Part shown: piece after piece, positions 17,064 through 24,809 of the stretch
How positions within the stretch are numbered: the first letter of the stretch is position 1
How the letters are laid out: every line of letters starts with the position of its first letter
NCBI GenBank assembly: GCA_963841425.1
Contig: CAWJCL010000001.1
Span: 1 to 64,000, forward strand
DNA: 64,000 nt
Direction: 5' to 3'
From: DATEOR01 sp963841425
GTDB taxonomy: Bacteria > Actinomycetota > Thermoleophilia > Gaiellales > Gaiellaceae
Notes under the pieces: model-generated
Databases searched by the model: none
What the model was told of the DNA's origin: nothing
What the model saw: the letters and a program-made list of their open reading frames with translations, nothing else
Translations under genes and position numbers: made by a program

Positions 17064-17272
17064 GCGCGTTCGGCGCGAGCGTGAGCGATGCCCGGCGTCT
17101 CGTCTCCCGGATGGTTGTCCACCCGATAGACGATTACCGGCCTGCCGTGGATGTGCGTTCCCGGCTTGTTGACCCGGAAGATTGCTCCCTCGTACAGCTT
17201 CTCGCCGGCATAGTGCATCGCATCTGTGTTGGCGTTCTCAGTTTCGATGAAGACGCGATAGGTGTACGTCAC
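17060..17272 (-). CDS. Small hypothetical protein
   Basis: GTG 17272 is preceded by GGAGGGC at five bases. The 70 residues (TYTYRVFIETENANTDAMHY; PVIVYRVDNHPGDETPG) look like a small beta protein. It converges on the Lsr2-like gene with a 4-base overlap of ends. No family recognised. Confidence 0.55.
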   Translation of the reverse strand: MTYTYRVFIETENANTDAMHYAGEKLYEGAIFRVNKPGTHIHGRPVIVYRVDNHPGDETPGIAHARAERA

Positions 17273-17330
17273 TAGCCCTCCATTTCGTCGACAAGGTGGA
17301 AGGCGTACAGGCTCACCGCGAACTCACCAC

Positions 17331-17381
17331 AGGGCCGGAAGGACTCGAACCTTCAACCCCCGGTTTTGGAGACGGGCGGTT
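17331..17381 (-). repeat. tRNA-Trp 3'-end copy, distal attachment site
   Basis: Positions 17331-17381 repeat the 3' part of the intact tRNA-Trp (21290 onward) through the anticodon loop (cccccggttttggagac) with only two differences, at 17339 (A for C) and 17353 (T for G). These two bases pair with each other in the T-stem, so the change is compensatory. This is expected if one copy came in with the element from another host's functional tRNA. Confidence 0.85.
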
Positions 17382-17514
17382 TTTGGCTTGGCTATGCGGG
17401 TTGGCGCGGCGACGCCACAGTCGGCGCCACAGTGAGTAGGTGAACCGGCGGCCGCGACCGGGTGCCTTCCTTCGCAGACGCTGGAGCATGGCGGAGCGAG
17501 GAAGGAGCTGTTCT

Positions 17515-18099
17515 TTGAGTGACGGTGTGATGACTGAGTCCCTGCCGGCCATGATTCATGTGGTGGAAGCACGCACATCCTTTGCGCTCGCGTTCTCGGC
17601 GCCCTTCGAGGCAACGGACGAGATCATGCGGTTCGAAGCGCTTTACAGGGAGACCTACGGATCGATCTACGCATACGCACGGCGCCGGCTCCCGCTGCGA
17701 GCCGACGATATTGTCGCCGAGACTTTCACGGTCGCCTGGCGCCGCCTCGAGGACGTGCCTGAAGACGCGCTTCCATGGCTGTACGGTGTCGCGCGGCGCG
17801 TCATCGCGGACAGCCTTCGCAGTTCGAAGCGTCAGGATGCCGTGGCCGAACGGCTCGCGGGCTTGTCTACACGAGAGCCGCCGGGTTCAGAAGAGGGGCA
17901 CGGTGAGCTTCTAACTGCGCTCGCGCGGCTGTCGGAGAAGGATCGCGAGCTCCTCCTTCTCGTCTATTGGGAGGATCTGGAGCCCCGTCGCGCAGCGCGG
18001 GCGCTTGGTTGCTCGCCGGCGACGGTCGCCACGCGACTCTGGCGCGCGCACGGGCGGCTTCGAAAAGAACTCGAGCGAGCGGGAGGAGAAAGACGATGA
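17515..18099 (+). CDS. ECF-family RNA polymerase sigma factor
   Basis: Region 2 reads FEALYRETYGSIYAYARRR...ADDIVAETFTVAWRRL, with PWLYGVARRVIADSLRS after it. Region 4 reads LLTALARLSEKDRELLLLVYWEDLEPRRAARALGCSPATVATRLWRAHGRL. Together these mark a group 4 sigma factor of about 190 residues. TTG 17515 has AGGAAGGAG eight bases upstream; ATG 17530 or ATG 17626 are alternatives without a ribosome binding site. Its stop overlaps the start of the next gene (ATGA), which encodes a membrane protein likely to control it. It lies inside the tRNA-Trp element. Confidence 0.85.
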   Translation: MSDGVMTESLPAMIHVVEARTSFALAFSAPFEATDEIMRFEALYRETYGSIYAYARRRLPLRADDIVAETFTVAWRRLEDVPEDALPWLYGVARRVIADSLRSSKRQDAVAERLAGLSTREPPGSEEGHGELLTALARLSEKDRELLLLVYWEDLEPRRAARALGCSPATVATRLWRAHGRLRKELERAGGERR

Positions 18100-18839
18100 G
18101 CTCTGAGCTGGTCCAGCGCTTGTATGACGCGAATCCGGTTCCTGGGAACGAGCCAGTCCTCCAAGACGAGGCTTTGCTGGCGCGTATCGTTGCGACACCA
18201 CGTCACCGCAACGACCGATCGAGCGGACGCGCAGGCAGCCGTCGGATCCTTGTGCTTCTCGCTGGGGCCCTGATCCTGATCGGCGCGCTCACCGCGGCAG
18301 CCTTCACGGTTGCGCCGCGGTATTTCGGCTCCGACGACGAAGAGCCGACTCCGGCCGCGGTTCTTGCGGAGATTCGGCGACTGGCGAATGAGGATCAGCC
18401 TGGGGTTGACCTCAGGGACATTGACCCGGCTGGGCTCGTCCGCCTGGCCGCCTTCGACACTGGCGGCGGTCTCGCGAGCGTCTGGGCGGCACCGTTACTG
18501 GAGGGCACGGGTTTCTGCGACGTGAGCACGATCGGCTCCGAGCTCGATGGATGGGCATGCACGGCTGAGCGGGTGAGCGCGGCTGTCCCGTGGATGGGCT
18601 CCGGAAGCTCCGCGTGGGGGGACATCCGGGTGATTCTCGGTCGGTTTATGCCGCCCGCTGTCAGCGTCACTGTGCGCTTTGAGGACGGCACCATTCGCGA
18701 AGCGTCGACGCGAGGGCCCTGGTGGGTGCACGTCATGAGCGGGGACGAGACAGAACCCGGTCACCGCCCGGTCGAACTCAATGCGCTCGCTCAGGACGGA
18801 TCGATGGTCGCCAACCAGCCGATCAACCTATCCCACTGA
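18096..18839 (+). CDS. Membrane protein paired with the sigma factor, probable anti-sigma
   Basis: ATG 18096 overlaps the sigma stop; GGGAGGAGAA lies upstream. The 247 residues have a cytoplasmic N-terminus of about 50 residues (LVQRLYDANPVPGNEPVLQDEALLARIV), one transmembrane helix (ILVLLAGALILIGALTAAAFTV) and an exported C-terminal domain with two cysteines (GFCDVSTIG; GWACTAERV). Placement and topology fit an anti-sigma or signal-sensing partner; no zinc-binding anti-sigma motif is visible. Confidence 0.65.
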   Translation: MSSELVQRLYDANPVPGNEPVLQDEALLARIVATPRHRNDRSSGRAGSRRILVLLAGALILIGALTAAAFTVAPRYFGSDDEEPTPAAVLAEIRRLANEDQPGVDLRDIDPAGLVRLAAFDTGGGLASVWAAPLLEGTGFCDVSTIGSELDGWACTAERVSAAVPWMGSGSSAWGDIRVILGRFMPPAVSVTVRFEDGTIREASTRGPWWVHVMSGDETEPGHRPVELNALAQDGSMVANQPINLSH

Positions 18840-18969
18840 GTTAGCCGTCCAGATAGGCGTCGCGGCGGTCCCTGCTTACTAGGACCCGCCCAATGCTCGC
18901 GCCTTCATGAACATCTCACTAGCACGCGGGACGCAGATGCATCTCGATGCAAATCTGTCTCACGATTCG

Positions 18970-18982
18970 TGTACGTTGTACA
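18970..18982. promoter_or_regulatory. Short palindrome before an HTH gene, possible operator
   Basis: TGTACGTTGTACA is a perfect 5-3-5 inverted repeat one base before ATG 18984 of the element's HTH protein. Position and symmetry suggest an operator, perhaps for autoregulation. No -10/-35 pair can be assigned with confidence. Confidence 0.3.
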
Positions 18983-18983
18983 T

Positions 18984-19478
18984 ATGTCGCGCAGCCGGCG
19001 CGGTCGTTGCAAGACTCAGAAGCCACGGAGGCATACGGGACTTTCGGCGCCTGGGACGGACGCTCTGCGAGTCGTTGTCCGCGAAGCGGCCTATGTCGAG
19101 CGGCTCGCGTACACGCGCACACAGGCCGCGACAGCGCTCGGGATCAGCCGGTCGACGTTTATCCGCCGTGTCCTGCCCTTCGTCGAGACAATTGAGACCG
19201 GCTGGGGGACGAGGCTCATCCCGGTCGACGAGCTCGAACGCTTCGTCGCGGAGCGGAGGCGACAGGCGCGAGCAACGCCTGGACCGCCCGCGAGACCCGG
19301 TCGCAGGACAGGTCTTCCCAGCGAGGTGATCGCCCGAGTTCGCCGGGAGCACGCCGAGGGCAGAAGTCTCGGCCAGATCGCACGCGGGTTGAACTTCGAC
19401 GGCGTACCGACATCGCAGGGAGGTCGGCAGTGGTGGCCTTCGACCATTCGGGCGGTGCTTGCCGCTCAGCCTCGTTAG
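18984..19478 (+). CDS. Excisionase-like HTH protein with recombinase-type C-terminal helix
   Basis: The 164 residues contain an HTH_17/MerR-like domain (AYTRTQAATALGISRSTFIRR, then RLIPVDELERFVAERRR), as in excisionases. A C-terminal part (LPSEVIARVRREHAEGRSLGQIARGLN, then GVPTSQGGRQWWPSTIRAVL) resembles the helix-turn-helix of large serine recombinases (Recombinase domain). Serine recombinase catalytic parts are absent. It may be the element's recombination directionality factor or repressor. An upstream GTG at 18969 is in frame, but the ATG is favoured. Confidence 0.65.
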   Translation: MSRSRRGRCKTQKPRRHTGLSAPGTDALRVVVREAAYVERLAYTRTQAATALGISRSTFIRRVLPFVETIETGWGTRLIPVDELERFVAERRRQARATPGPPARPGRRTGLPSEVIARVRREHAEGRSLGQIARGLNFDGVPTSQGGRQWWPSTIRAVLAAQPR

Positions 19479-19521
19479 ATCGGTCGATCGGACTGCCGGA
19501 AAAGCGTGGGCGGCTGATCTC

Positions 19522-19719
19522 CTAGCGAGGCCGTGGGGGCACGGGGACGTCGAGCTGCGCACAGATCGCGCGCACCAGCCCCGGCCCTATCTCGCGATGG
19601 CGAGGGACCGCCGTCGCCCGAGCGCCGTCGGCGCTTCTCCATTTCGTGTGCTTCCCGCCTTCGGCGACCTTGCGGGCACCGTAGGCGGTCAGGTGCCGCT
19701 CGAGATCGCGGCGCTTCAC
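19522..19719 (-). CDS. hicA: HicA-type toxin (mRNA interferase)
   Basis: A 65-residue HicA protein: KRRDLERHLTAYGARKVAEGGKHTKWRS, with the GKH histidine at the position of the catalytic His of the double-stranded-RNA-binding-like fold, then VPRHREIGPGLVRAICAQLDV. HicA cleaves mRNA and is neutralised by HicB. ATG 19719 overlaps the end of hicB by 4 bases (ATGA), so the antitoxin is translated first. Confidence 0.88.
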   Translation of the reverse strand: MKRRDLERHLTAYGARKVAEGGKHTKWRSADGARATAVPRHREIGPGLVRAICAQLDVPVPPRPR

Positions 19720-19934
19720 TCGGTGAACGTGAGCTCGAGCGGCTCGCTGCTGTCGGCGTCTGCGTCGTCGTCCGGGGCTAGCATGAGGCGGAGAGCGTCG
19801 ATGACGTTCTCACGCGCTTCCTCCCGCGTTCGGCCCTGGCTAATTGCGCCGGGCACCTGGACGACGCGCGCGACGATCCACCCATCCTCGTCAGGCTCGT
19901 CGTAGGTGATCGTCAGCTGAAGCGTGTCGCTCAT
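19716..19934 (-). CDS. hicB: HicB-type antitoxin
   Basis: The 72 residues from ATG 19934 show the HicB partial RNase H-like fold: LQLTITYDEPDEDGWIVARVVQVPGAISQGRTREEARENVIDALRLML. The usual C-terminal DNA-binding HTH is missing, so self-regulation would need another factor. First gene of a hicBA pair inside the tRNA-Trp element, probably stabilising it. Confidence 0.88.
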   Translation of the reverse strand: MSDTLQLTITYDEPDEDGWIVARVVQVPGAISQGRTREEARENVIDALRLMLAPDDDADADSSEPLELTFTE

Positions 19935-19971
19935 CGAGCACACCGTAGCTTGAGAGTGGGGGGCGAGCTAG

Positions 19972-21126
19972 TCACGCGGTGGCCGGGGCTCCGGCCACCG
20001 CGTCGGCGAGGTAGGCGTCCAGTCGCTCGGCCGCTTCGCTCTCGTTGCCGGGCATCAGGTGGCCGTAGCGGTCGAGCGTGATCGTCACGGACGAGTGGCC
20101 CATGTATGCGCTCAGCGCCTTCGCGTTCACGCCGGCGGCGATCATGAGCGAGGCGAAGGTGTGGCGGCACTCGTGCAGGCCGATCGGCTCGAGGCCGGCC
20201 CGAAGCCACGCGGCATTTGCGCGCTTGCGAACGTTCGAGGGCGTGAACGGCTGTGCGTAGCTCGTGCCGAACACGAGGCCGACGTGACGGCCCGAGCGGA
20301 GCTTGTGCTCGACGAGGTAGTCCCGGAGCACGGCGGGGATCGGGACGGTGCGCCGACCGGCGCGACTCTTCGGATCGACGGCACCTTCCTTGACGTCCCA
20401 GGAGCGTTCGACGTGAATGACGCCGGCCGCGAAGTCGACATCCTCCCACCGGAGCGCGAGCAGCTCGCCGCGGCGGAGGCCGGCGTACATCGCGGTTGCC
20501 CAGAGCGCCCGGTCGCGCTCGGGAAGAGCCACGAGGAGTTCGGCCGCCTCACCTGGCGAGGCGATGCGGTCACGAGCGCCTTCCATGGCCGGAAGCTCGA
20601 GCCCCGACGTCGGGTTCACGGCGACCTCGCCGCGGGCCACAGCGCGCCGGAAGATCGCCCGCAGGGGCATCAGCGTGTTTCGCACCGTGCTCGGATCGAG
20701 CCCGTCGGCACAGAGGCGGTCGGCGAAGTCCTGGAGGTCGACGCGGCGGATCTCCGAGAGACGCAGGCCGCCGAGGTCGGGCAGGACCCGCGCCACGAGC
20801 GCAGCCTCGTAGCCCCGGATCGCCGACGGCTTGTAGGCGTGCCCGCTCCGGTTGCGGATGGCGCCGGTCTTCACGCCCCCGAGCCACGCCTCGGCCGCGT
20901 CCCGCAGCGTGCCGGTCGAGCCCGCGCGCATCGTGCCTCGGCGCAGCGCCACTTGTGAGTCCGCCCGCCAGGCCTTCGCTTCCGCGAGGCTGGCGAACGT
21001 CTTGAAGAGCCGCTTGCCTTCACGCGCGCTCCAGACGCTCGCCTGGTACGTCGGGCGGCACCGACAAGCGCCGTCCGAGCGCGAAGGACAGAGCTTCGAG
21101 TGGCGGATGCGGATTCCGGCGCTCAC
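19972..21126 (-). CDS. int: Tyrosine recombinase/integrase of the tRNA-Trp element
   Basis: From GTG 21126, 384 residues. An N-terminal arm-binding region (YQASVWSAREGKRLFKTFASLAEAKAW) is followed by a SAM-like core-binding domain and the catalytic domain. The Arg box is MYAGLRRGELLALRW, the His-x-x-Arg box is LHECRHTFASLMIAAG, and AYMGHSSVTITLDRYGH carries the late His and the Tyr nucleophile. The frame stays open to 21315, across the tRNA-Trp 3' end, but a start inside the tRNA is unlikely. Position beside the intact tRNA fits integrase-driven insertion at its 3' end. Confidence 0.9.
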   Translation of the reverse strand: MSAGIRIRHSKLCPSRSDGACRCRPTYQASVWSAREGKRLFKTFASLAEAKAWRADSQVALRRGTMRAGSTGTLRDAAEAWLGGVKTGAIRNRSGHAYKPSAIRGYEAALVARVLPDLGGLRLSEIRRVDLQDFADRLCADGLDPSTVRNTLMPLRAIFRRAVARGEVAVNPTSGLELPAMEGARDRIASPGEAAELLVALPERDRALWATAMYAGLRRGELLALRWEDVDFAAGVIHVERSWDVKEGAVDPKSRAGRRTVPIPAVLRDYLVEHKLRSGRHVGLVFGTSYAQPFTPSNVRKRANAAWLRAGLEPIGLHECRHTFASLMIAAGVNAKALSAYMGHSSVTITLDRYGHLMPGNESEAAERLDAYLADAVAGAPATA

Positions 21127-21246
21127 GAGGACGACCGTAACGAGGTCATCGGACGGCGGCGCCACAGTCGCGCCACAGTCAGATCCGGATTTCACACCCC
21201 TTGAGCAGCCGCCGCCGGACGACCACAGTGTAAGAAAGAAAGTAAG

Positions 21247-21270
21247 AAAGCCCGCTATCCATGCGGGTTT
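21247..21270 (-). terminator. Terminator downstream of tRNA-Trp
   Basis: Read on the minus strand, AAACCCGC...GCGGGCTTT forms an 8-9 bp stem followed by CTTACTTTCTTTC. It lies 19 bases past the tRNA-Trp 3' end and would stop its transcription before the integrase. Confidence 0.65.
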
Positions 21271-21288
21271 CCGGCTTCGAGCGAGAAG

Positions 21289-21361
21289 CAGGGCCGGCAG
21301 GACTCGAACCTGCAACCCCCGGTTTTGGAGACCGGTGCTCTGCCAGTTGAGCTACGGCCCT
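21289..21361 (-). tRNA. tRNA-Trp (CCA)
   Basis: Full cloverleaf on the minus strand: acceptor AGGGCCG/CGGCCCT with discriminator G, D-arm TAGCTCAACTGGCAGAGC, anticodon stem CCGGT/ACCGG with loop CTCCAAA (anticodon CCA), T-arm GCAGG-TTCGAGT-CCTGC. 73 bases, CCA end not encoded. Target of the element at 17.3-21.3 kb. Confidence 0.95.
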
Positions 21362-21383
21362 TGGCGAAGCGCATGATACCGGG

Positions 21384-21548
21384 GTGCGACGGAGACCCCT
21401 CGGAGTGCTCTTCCTCTTTCTGGCCGTCGGCTTCGCGGCGGTCGCGATCTTCGCGGGCAGCGCGGGCGGGGGAGCCTGGGTGATCGCGGTCGCCTCCGGC
21501 GCGCTTGCGGTGTGGATCGGCGAGCTTGCGTACAGGGCGCTCCGCTAG
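21384..21548 (+). CDS. Small two-helix membrane protein
   Basis: GTG 21384 to TAG 21548, 54 residues: two hydrophobic helices (LGVLFLFLAVGFAAVAIFAG and GAWVIAVASGALAVWIGELAY) joined by a glycine turn. It starts 23 bases after tRNA-Trp and ends 21 bases before the sigma factor gene, with which it may share a transcript. No family recognised. Confidence 0.55.
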   Translation: MRRRPLGVLFLFLAVGFAAVAIFAGSAGGGAWVIAVASGALAVWIGELAYRALR

Positions 21549-21569
21549 GCACCGTATTCTTTCGCTGCG

Positions 21570-22358
21570 ATGGCCGACCAGGCGACCGATACCCGTGTTC
21601 TCTGGCAGGAGTTCAAACGCACGGGCGACCGAGGGCTGCGCGACCGGCTGATCCTCACGTACGCGCCGCTCGTCAAGTACGTCGCCGGGCGGCTCGGTAG
21701 CGGGCTGCCCGCTCACGTGGACGAAGGCGACCTCGTCTCGTACGGGCTCCTCGGCCTGATCGGCGCGATCGAGCGGTTCGACCCCGCCCGCGACATCAAG
21801 TTCGAGACCTACGCGATCGCGCGCATCAAAGGCTCGATCATCGACGAGCTCCGCTCGATGGACTGGGTGCCACGCTCGGTGCGCGCCCGCGCGCGCGACA
21901 TCGAGCGGGCGATCGCCGACCTCGAGTCGCGCCTGACGCGCGCTCCGACCGACGAGGAGATCGCAACGAAGCTCGGCATCACCGAGGAGGAGTTCCAGGA
22001 TTCGCTCCTCGAGATCTCCCGCTCCTCGATCGCCGCCCTCGACGAGCTCTGGGCGAGCCCGGGCTCGAGCGGCGACGCCGTTGCGCTCATCGACACGATC
22101 GAGGACCCAACCGCAGTCGAACCGCAGTCGGCGATGGCGCATACCGAGGTGCGCGAGGCGCTCGGCGAGGCGATCTCGCGCCTGCCCGAGCGCGAGAAGC
22201 TCGTCGTCACGCTCTACTACTACGAGGAGCTGACCCTGCGGGAGATCGGCGAGGTGCTCGGCGTCACCGAGTCGCGCGTCTCCCAGCTGCACACGAAGGC
22301 GATCCTGCGCCTGAAGGCACGCCTCTCGTCCTCGATGGCGCGCCAAGTCCAGGACTAG
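21570..22358 (+). CDS. whiG: FliA/WhiG-family RNA polymerase sigma factor
   Basis: A 262-residue group 3 sigma factor. Region 2 reads LILTYAPLVKYVAGRLGSGLP...GDLVSYGLLGLIGAIERFDP...FETYAIARIKGSIIDELRSMDWVPRSVR, the classic WhiG/FliA signature. Region 3 reads APTDEEIATKLGITEEEF. Region 4 reads LPEREKLVVTLYYYEELTLREIGEVLGVTESRVSQLHTKA. In actinobacteria such factors drive development or motility genes; no flagellar gene is in the window, so the symbol whiG is only by family. Confidence 0.9.
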   Translation: MADQATDTRVLWQEFKRTGDRGLRDRLILTYAPLVKYVAGRLGSGLPAHVDEGDLVSYGLLGLIGAIERFDPARDIKFETYAIARIKGSIIDELRSMDWVPRSVRARARDIERAIADLESRLTRAPTDEEIATKLGITEEEFQDSLLEISRSSIAALDELWASPGSSGDAVALIDTIEDPTAVEPQSAMAHTEVREALGEAISRLPEREKLVVTLYYYEELTLREIGEVLGVTESRVSQLHTKAILRLKARLSSSMARQVQD

Positions 22359-22807
22359 TCGCCCGGACGCCATTCGTAGAGCGCGTCGGGCTCGCGCTCC
22401 TCGTTCCCCGAGCCATCGGTTAGATCGACGACGCGCATCCCGCGGTGCTCGTAGAACTCCCGCGCCTGCGTGTTTCGCTGGAAGACCCAGAGCCGGAAGC
22501 CGTCCGGGGCGAGCTTCTTGACGCGCTCGAAGAGCAGGCTGCCGGCGCCCCGGCCGTGGACCTCGGGGTAGACGTAGAGGTGGTAGAGGAAGCCGTCGCT
22601 CAGCGCGAAGAAGCCCACGACGCGGCGGCCGTCCTCGGCCACCCAGACCTCCTCATGGGCGAGCAGGACCTCCTCGATCCAGCGGCGGACCTCCTCCGGC
22701 GCGTGTGTGTCCGGTAGATAGGCCATCGACTCGCGCCGAGCCCGAAGATGGATATCCGTCAACGCGTCAGCGTCTTCGGGTCGCGCCCGGCGGATGGAGA
22801 AGGACAC
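22355..22807 (-). CDS. GNAT-family N-acetyltransferase
   Basis: A 150-residue GNAT protein. The acetyl-CoA site is HLYVYPEVHGRGAGSLLFERVKKLAP (the R/Q-x-x-G-x-G/A loop appears as HGRGAG). It starts with SIRRARPEDADALTDIHLRARRE and ends with the usual QRNTQAREFYEHRGMRVV strand-helix. Substrate unknown. Convergent with the sigma gene, with a 4-base overlap of stops. Confidence 0.85.
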   Translation of the reverse strand: MSFSIRRARPEDADALTDIHLRARRESMAYLPDTHAPEEVRRWIEEVLLAHEEVWVAEDGRRVVGFFALSDGFLYHLYVYPEVHGRGAGSLLFERVKKLAPDGFRLWVFQRNTQAREFYEHRGMRVVDLTDGSGNEEREPDALYEWRPGD

Positions 22808-22813
22808 CGCGGG

Positions 22814-24769
22814 CTAGATCGCGATCTCCGCCGGCAGCTCGTGGGGCTCCTCTTCGGCCGGGAGCTCCGACCGCGCCCGCGCGTCGAAGTAGACGTACGA
22901 CGTCACGAGCGCGACGAGCGGCATGGCGAGGGCGTAGACGACCCCTGCGAGGATGTTCATGAGCGCGAGCGGCGCGCCTGCGAGCAGGATCAGGAGCGCC
23001 CCGAGCAGGGGGCCGGCGAGCAATGCAAGAAGAGCCCCGACCCCCACGAGGGAGGCGACGCGGAGCCAGCGGCCGTGCACGAGCCGGCCGCTTCGCCGGA
23101 GCGACCCGAACGCGCCCTCGTCCTCGAGCACGATCGTCTGGGCGAGGAAGGACCAGCGCACTGCGAGCCAGACGGCGATCGGGATGAGAACACCTGTGGC
23201 CACGAGGCTGAGCCCTGCGACCACGGCCACGGCGACGGCGAGAAGGAGCGGCCAGACCTTCTCCAGGGTGAGGCGATAGGCGGTTAGCGGCCCGATCGGC
23301 TCCCCGGCGTCGATGCGAGCGAGCGCACAGGTCGTCGCGCCCTGCAGAAGCGCCAGACCGAAGAGCGCGAGGGTCGCCCCGATCGCGGTCACGAGGAGGA
23401 GGAGCGCGCCGGCGGACTCGCCCGACGCGTTCACCCCGAGCAGGCCGAAGCCGCCCAGCACCGCGGCCTGCACGAGCGAGACGATCATTCCGAGGGGGAT
23501 GAAGAGGACCCCGAGGCCGAGGAAGAGCGGCGCACGTCGCGCGTACATGCGGGCGGAGGCCCTGAGGATCTGGCCCCAGCGACGGCGCCGCGCGACGCGG
23601 AGTGGGGCGACCGGGCGCCAGGCCGTCCTGGTGGCGACGAAGATGACGAGGGCGAGCACGACGACGATCGCGACCAGCACCGCCAGGGGGTTGCGCAGGA
23701 GCTGAACGAGCCCCCGGGAGCCCTGCTCGACTGCGCTGCAGAAGAAATCGGTCGCGTCCGTCCCGAAGAGGCCGCCCGCAGGCACCGCGTAGCTCCGCTC
23801 CCGCCAGCCGTCCGACCATTCGATCGGTTGCGTCCACTGGTCCTTGAGGTTCGGCCCGGTTGGACCGTTGAAGAAGGCCTTTTGCAGCTCGCCCCATCGT
23901 CCTTCGAACGTGATCCACGGAAACGCCGCCTCGGCGGCGCCGCGATCGCTCGGGATCGTCTTGACGACCGGCCGGATCTCCCGGTGCGGGCCTTCGGTGT
24001 CGTCGCAGCCGACGCCCGCCTCGGCCGAGCTCCCGAGGTAGAGGGCGTCGCCGAACTTGTTCGCGTGCGAGCCGGCCGCCGGGTAGACGACCGGATGCGT
24101 CCCGTCGACGAGCTCGAGCTTCTCGTCGCCCCACAGCGCGCTCTCCGCGCCCTCGTGCGAGCTGTACCCGACGACGACCGGCTTTCGCTCGAGCGCCGCG
24201 TGGGCGTCCAGGGCGTCGAAGTCGAGCTGGATCATCTCCCAGTCGCCCTCGTGGAGGTTGTTGAACTGGTTGAAGACGTAGAAGAACCAGTACTGCAGCG
24301 AAAGCCGCCCGGGGTGGCCCGGATCAGACACGACGTGGGCATAGACGGTCGGCGAGCTGCCTGCCGTCAGCCGGCGATTCCAGAGCTCGTAATCGCAACC
24401 CGGAGCGAGCGGGTTCCCCGGAAAGTCCAGGTGGTACTGGTACCGGTCGGCGAGATCGGCGGCGGACGGGGCGATGGCGACGAGGTCGGTCGTGTTCCAG
24501 GGGCCGCGGAGCGCGACCGTCCGATCACCGAAAAGGAGATCGACGTCGATCGGCTCGTACGGCTCACCGGGGCCACACTCGTCCTCCTGGGCGACGAGCC
24601 GAACGACGGGGGCGTAGCGGTCCGCGAGAGCCTGCTCGTCGGCGAGATCCGCGCTGGCCGCCGGGGGGAGGAGGAGCGCTGCCCCCGCGACGAGCACTGC
24701 CACCAGCCCGAGCCGCGCCGGCCGGGTTGCGGATGTCGCATTCACGGGCGGTGCATTCGACACGGACAC
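22814..24769 (-). CDS. Vps62/DUF946-like exported domain fused to a multi-pass membrane domain
   Basis: About 651 residues from GTG 24769 (or GTG 24763). A signal helix (LGLVAVLVAGAALLLPPAASA) is followed by a lumenal domain related to Vps62/DUF946: RYAPVVRLVAQEDECGPGEPY, YWFFYVFNQFNNLHEGDWEMIQ, VGYSSHEGAESALWG and YPAAGSHANKFG. After a helix near the middle, the C-terminal half has about six transmembrane helices with long Ala/Leu/Val segments, resembling the GlpQ-type membrane domain. Function unknown. The frame runs far upstream over the EF-G gene on the other strand, which is a shadow. Confidence 0.75.
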   Translation of the reverse strand: MSVSNAPPVNATSATRPARLGLVAVLVAGAALLLPPAASADLADEQALADRYAPVVRLVAQEDECGPGEPYEPIDVDLLFGDRTVALRGPWNTTDLVAIAPSAADLADRYQYHLDFPGNPLAPGCDYELWNRRLTAGSSPTVYAHVVSDPGHPGRLSLQYWFFYVFNQFNNLHEGDWEMIQLDFDALDAHAALERKPVVVGYSSHEGAESALWGDEKLELVDGTHPVVYPAAGSHANKFGDALYLGSSAEAGVGCDDTEGPHREIRPVVKTIPSDRGAAEAAFPWITFEGRWGELQKAFFNGPTGPNLKDQWTQPIEWSDGWRERSYAVPAGGLFGTDATDFFCSAVEQGSRGLVQLLRNPLAVLVAIVVVLALVIFVATRTAWRPVAPLRVARRRRWGQILRASARMYARRAPLFLGLGVLFIPLGMIVSLVQAAVLGGFGLLGVNASGESAGALLLLVTAIGATLALFGLALLQGATTCALARIDAGEPIGPLTAYRLTLEKVWPLLLAVAVAVVAGLSLVATGVLIPIAVWLAVRWSFLAQTIVLEDEGAFGSLRRSGRLVHGRWLRVASLVGVGALLALLAGPLLGALLILLAGAPLALMNILAGVVYALAMPLVALVTSYVYFDARARSELPAEEEPHELPAEIAI

Positions 24770-24809
24770 CCTGAATCCCGCGCCGCGAAGCCGATACACT
24801 CGACCGTCC

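Larger units (their letters stand above)
17331..21340. mobile_element. Integrative element in tRNA-Trp
   Basis: Bounded by direct copies of the tRNA-Trp 3' end (17331-17381 and within 21289-21340). The 4-kb interior holds an ECF sigma factor and its membrane partner, a DNA-binding protein, a HicAB pair and a tyrosine integrase placed next to the intact tRNA. This is the standard layout of a small tRNA-integrated element. No replication or transfer gene is seen, so it may be a satellite or a remnant. Confidence 0.8.
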
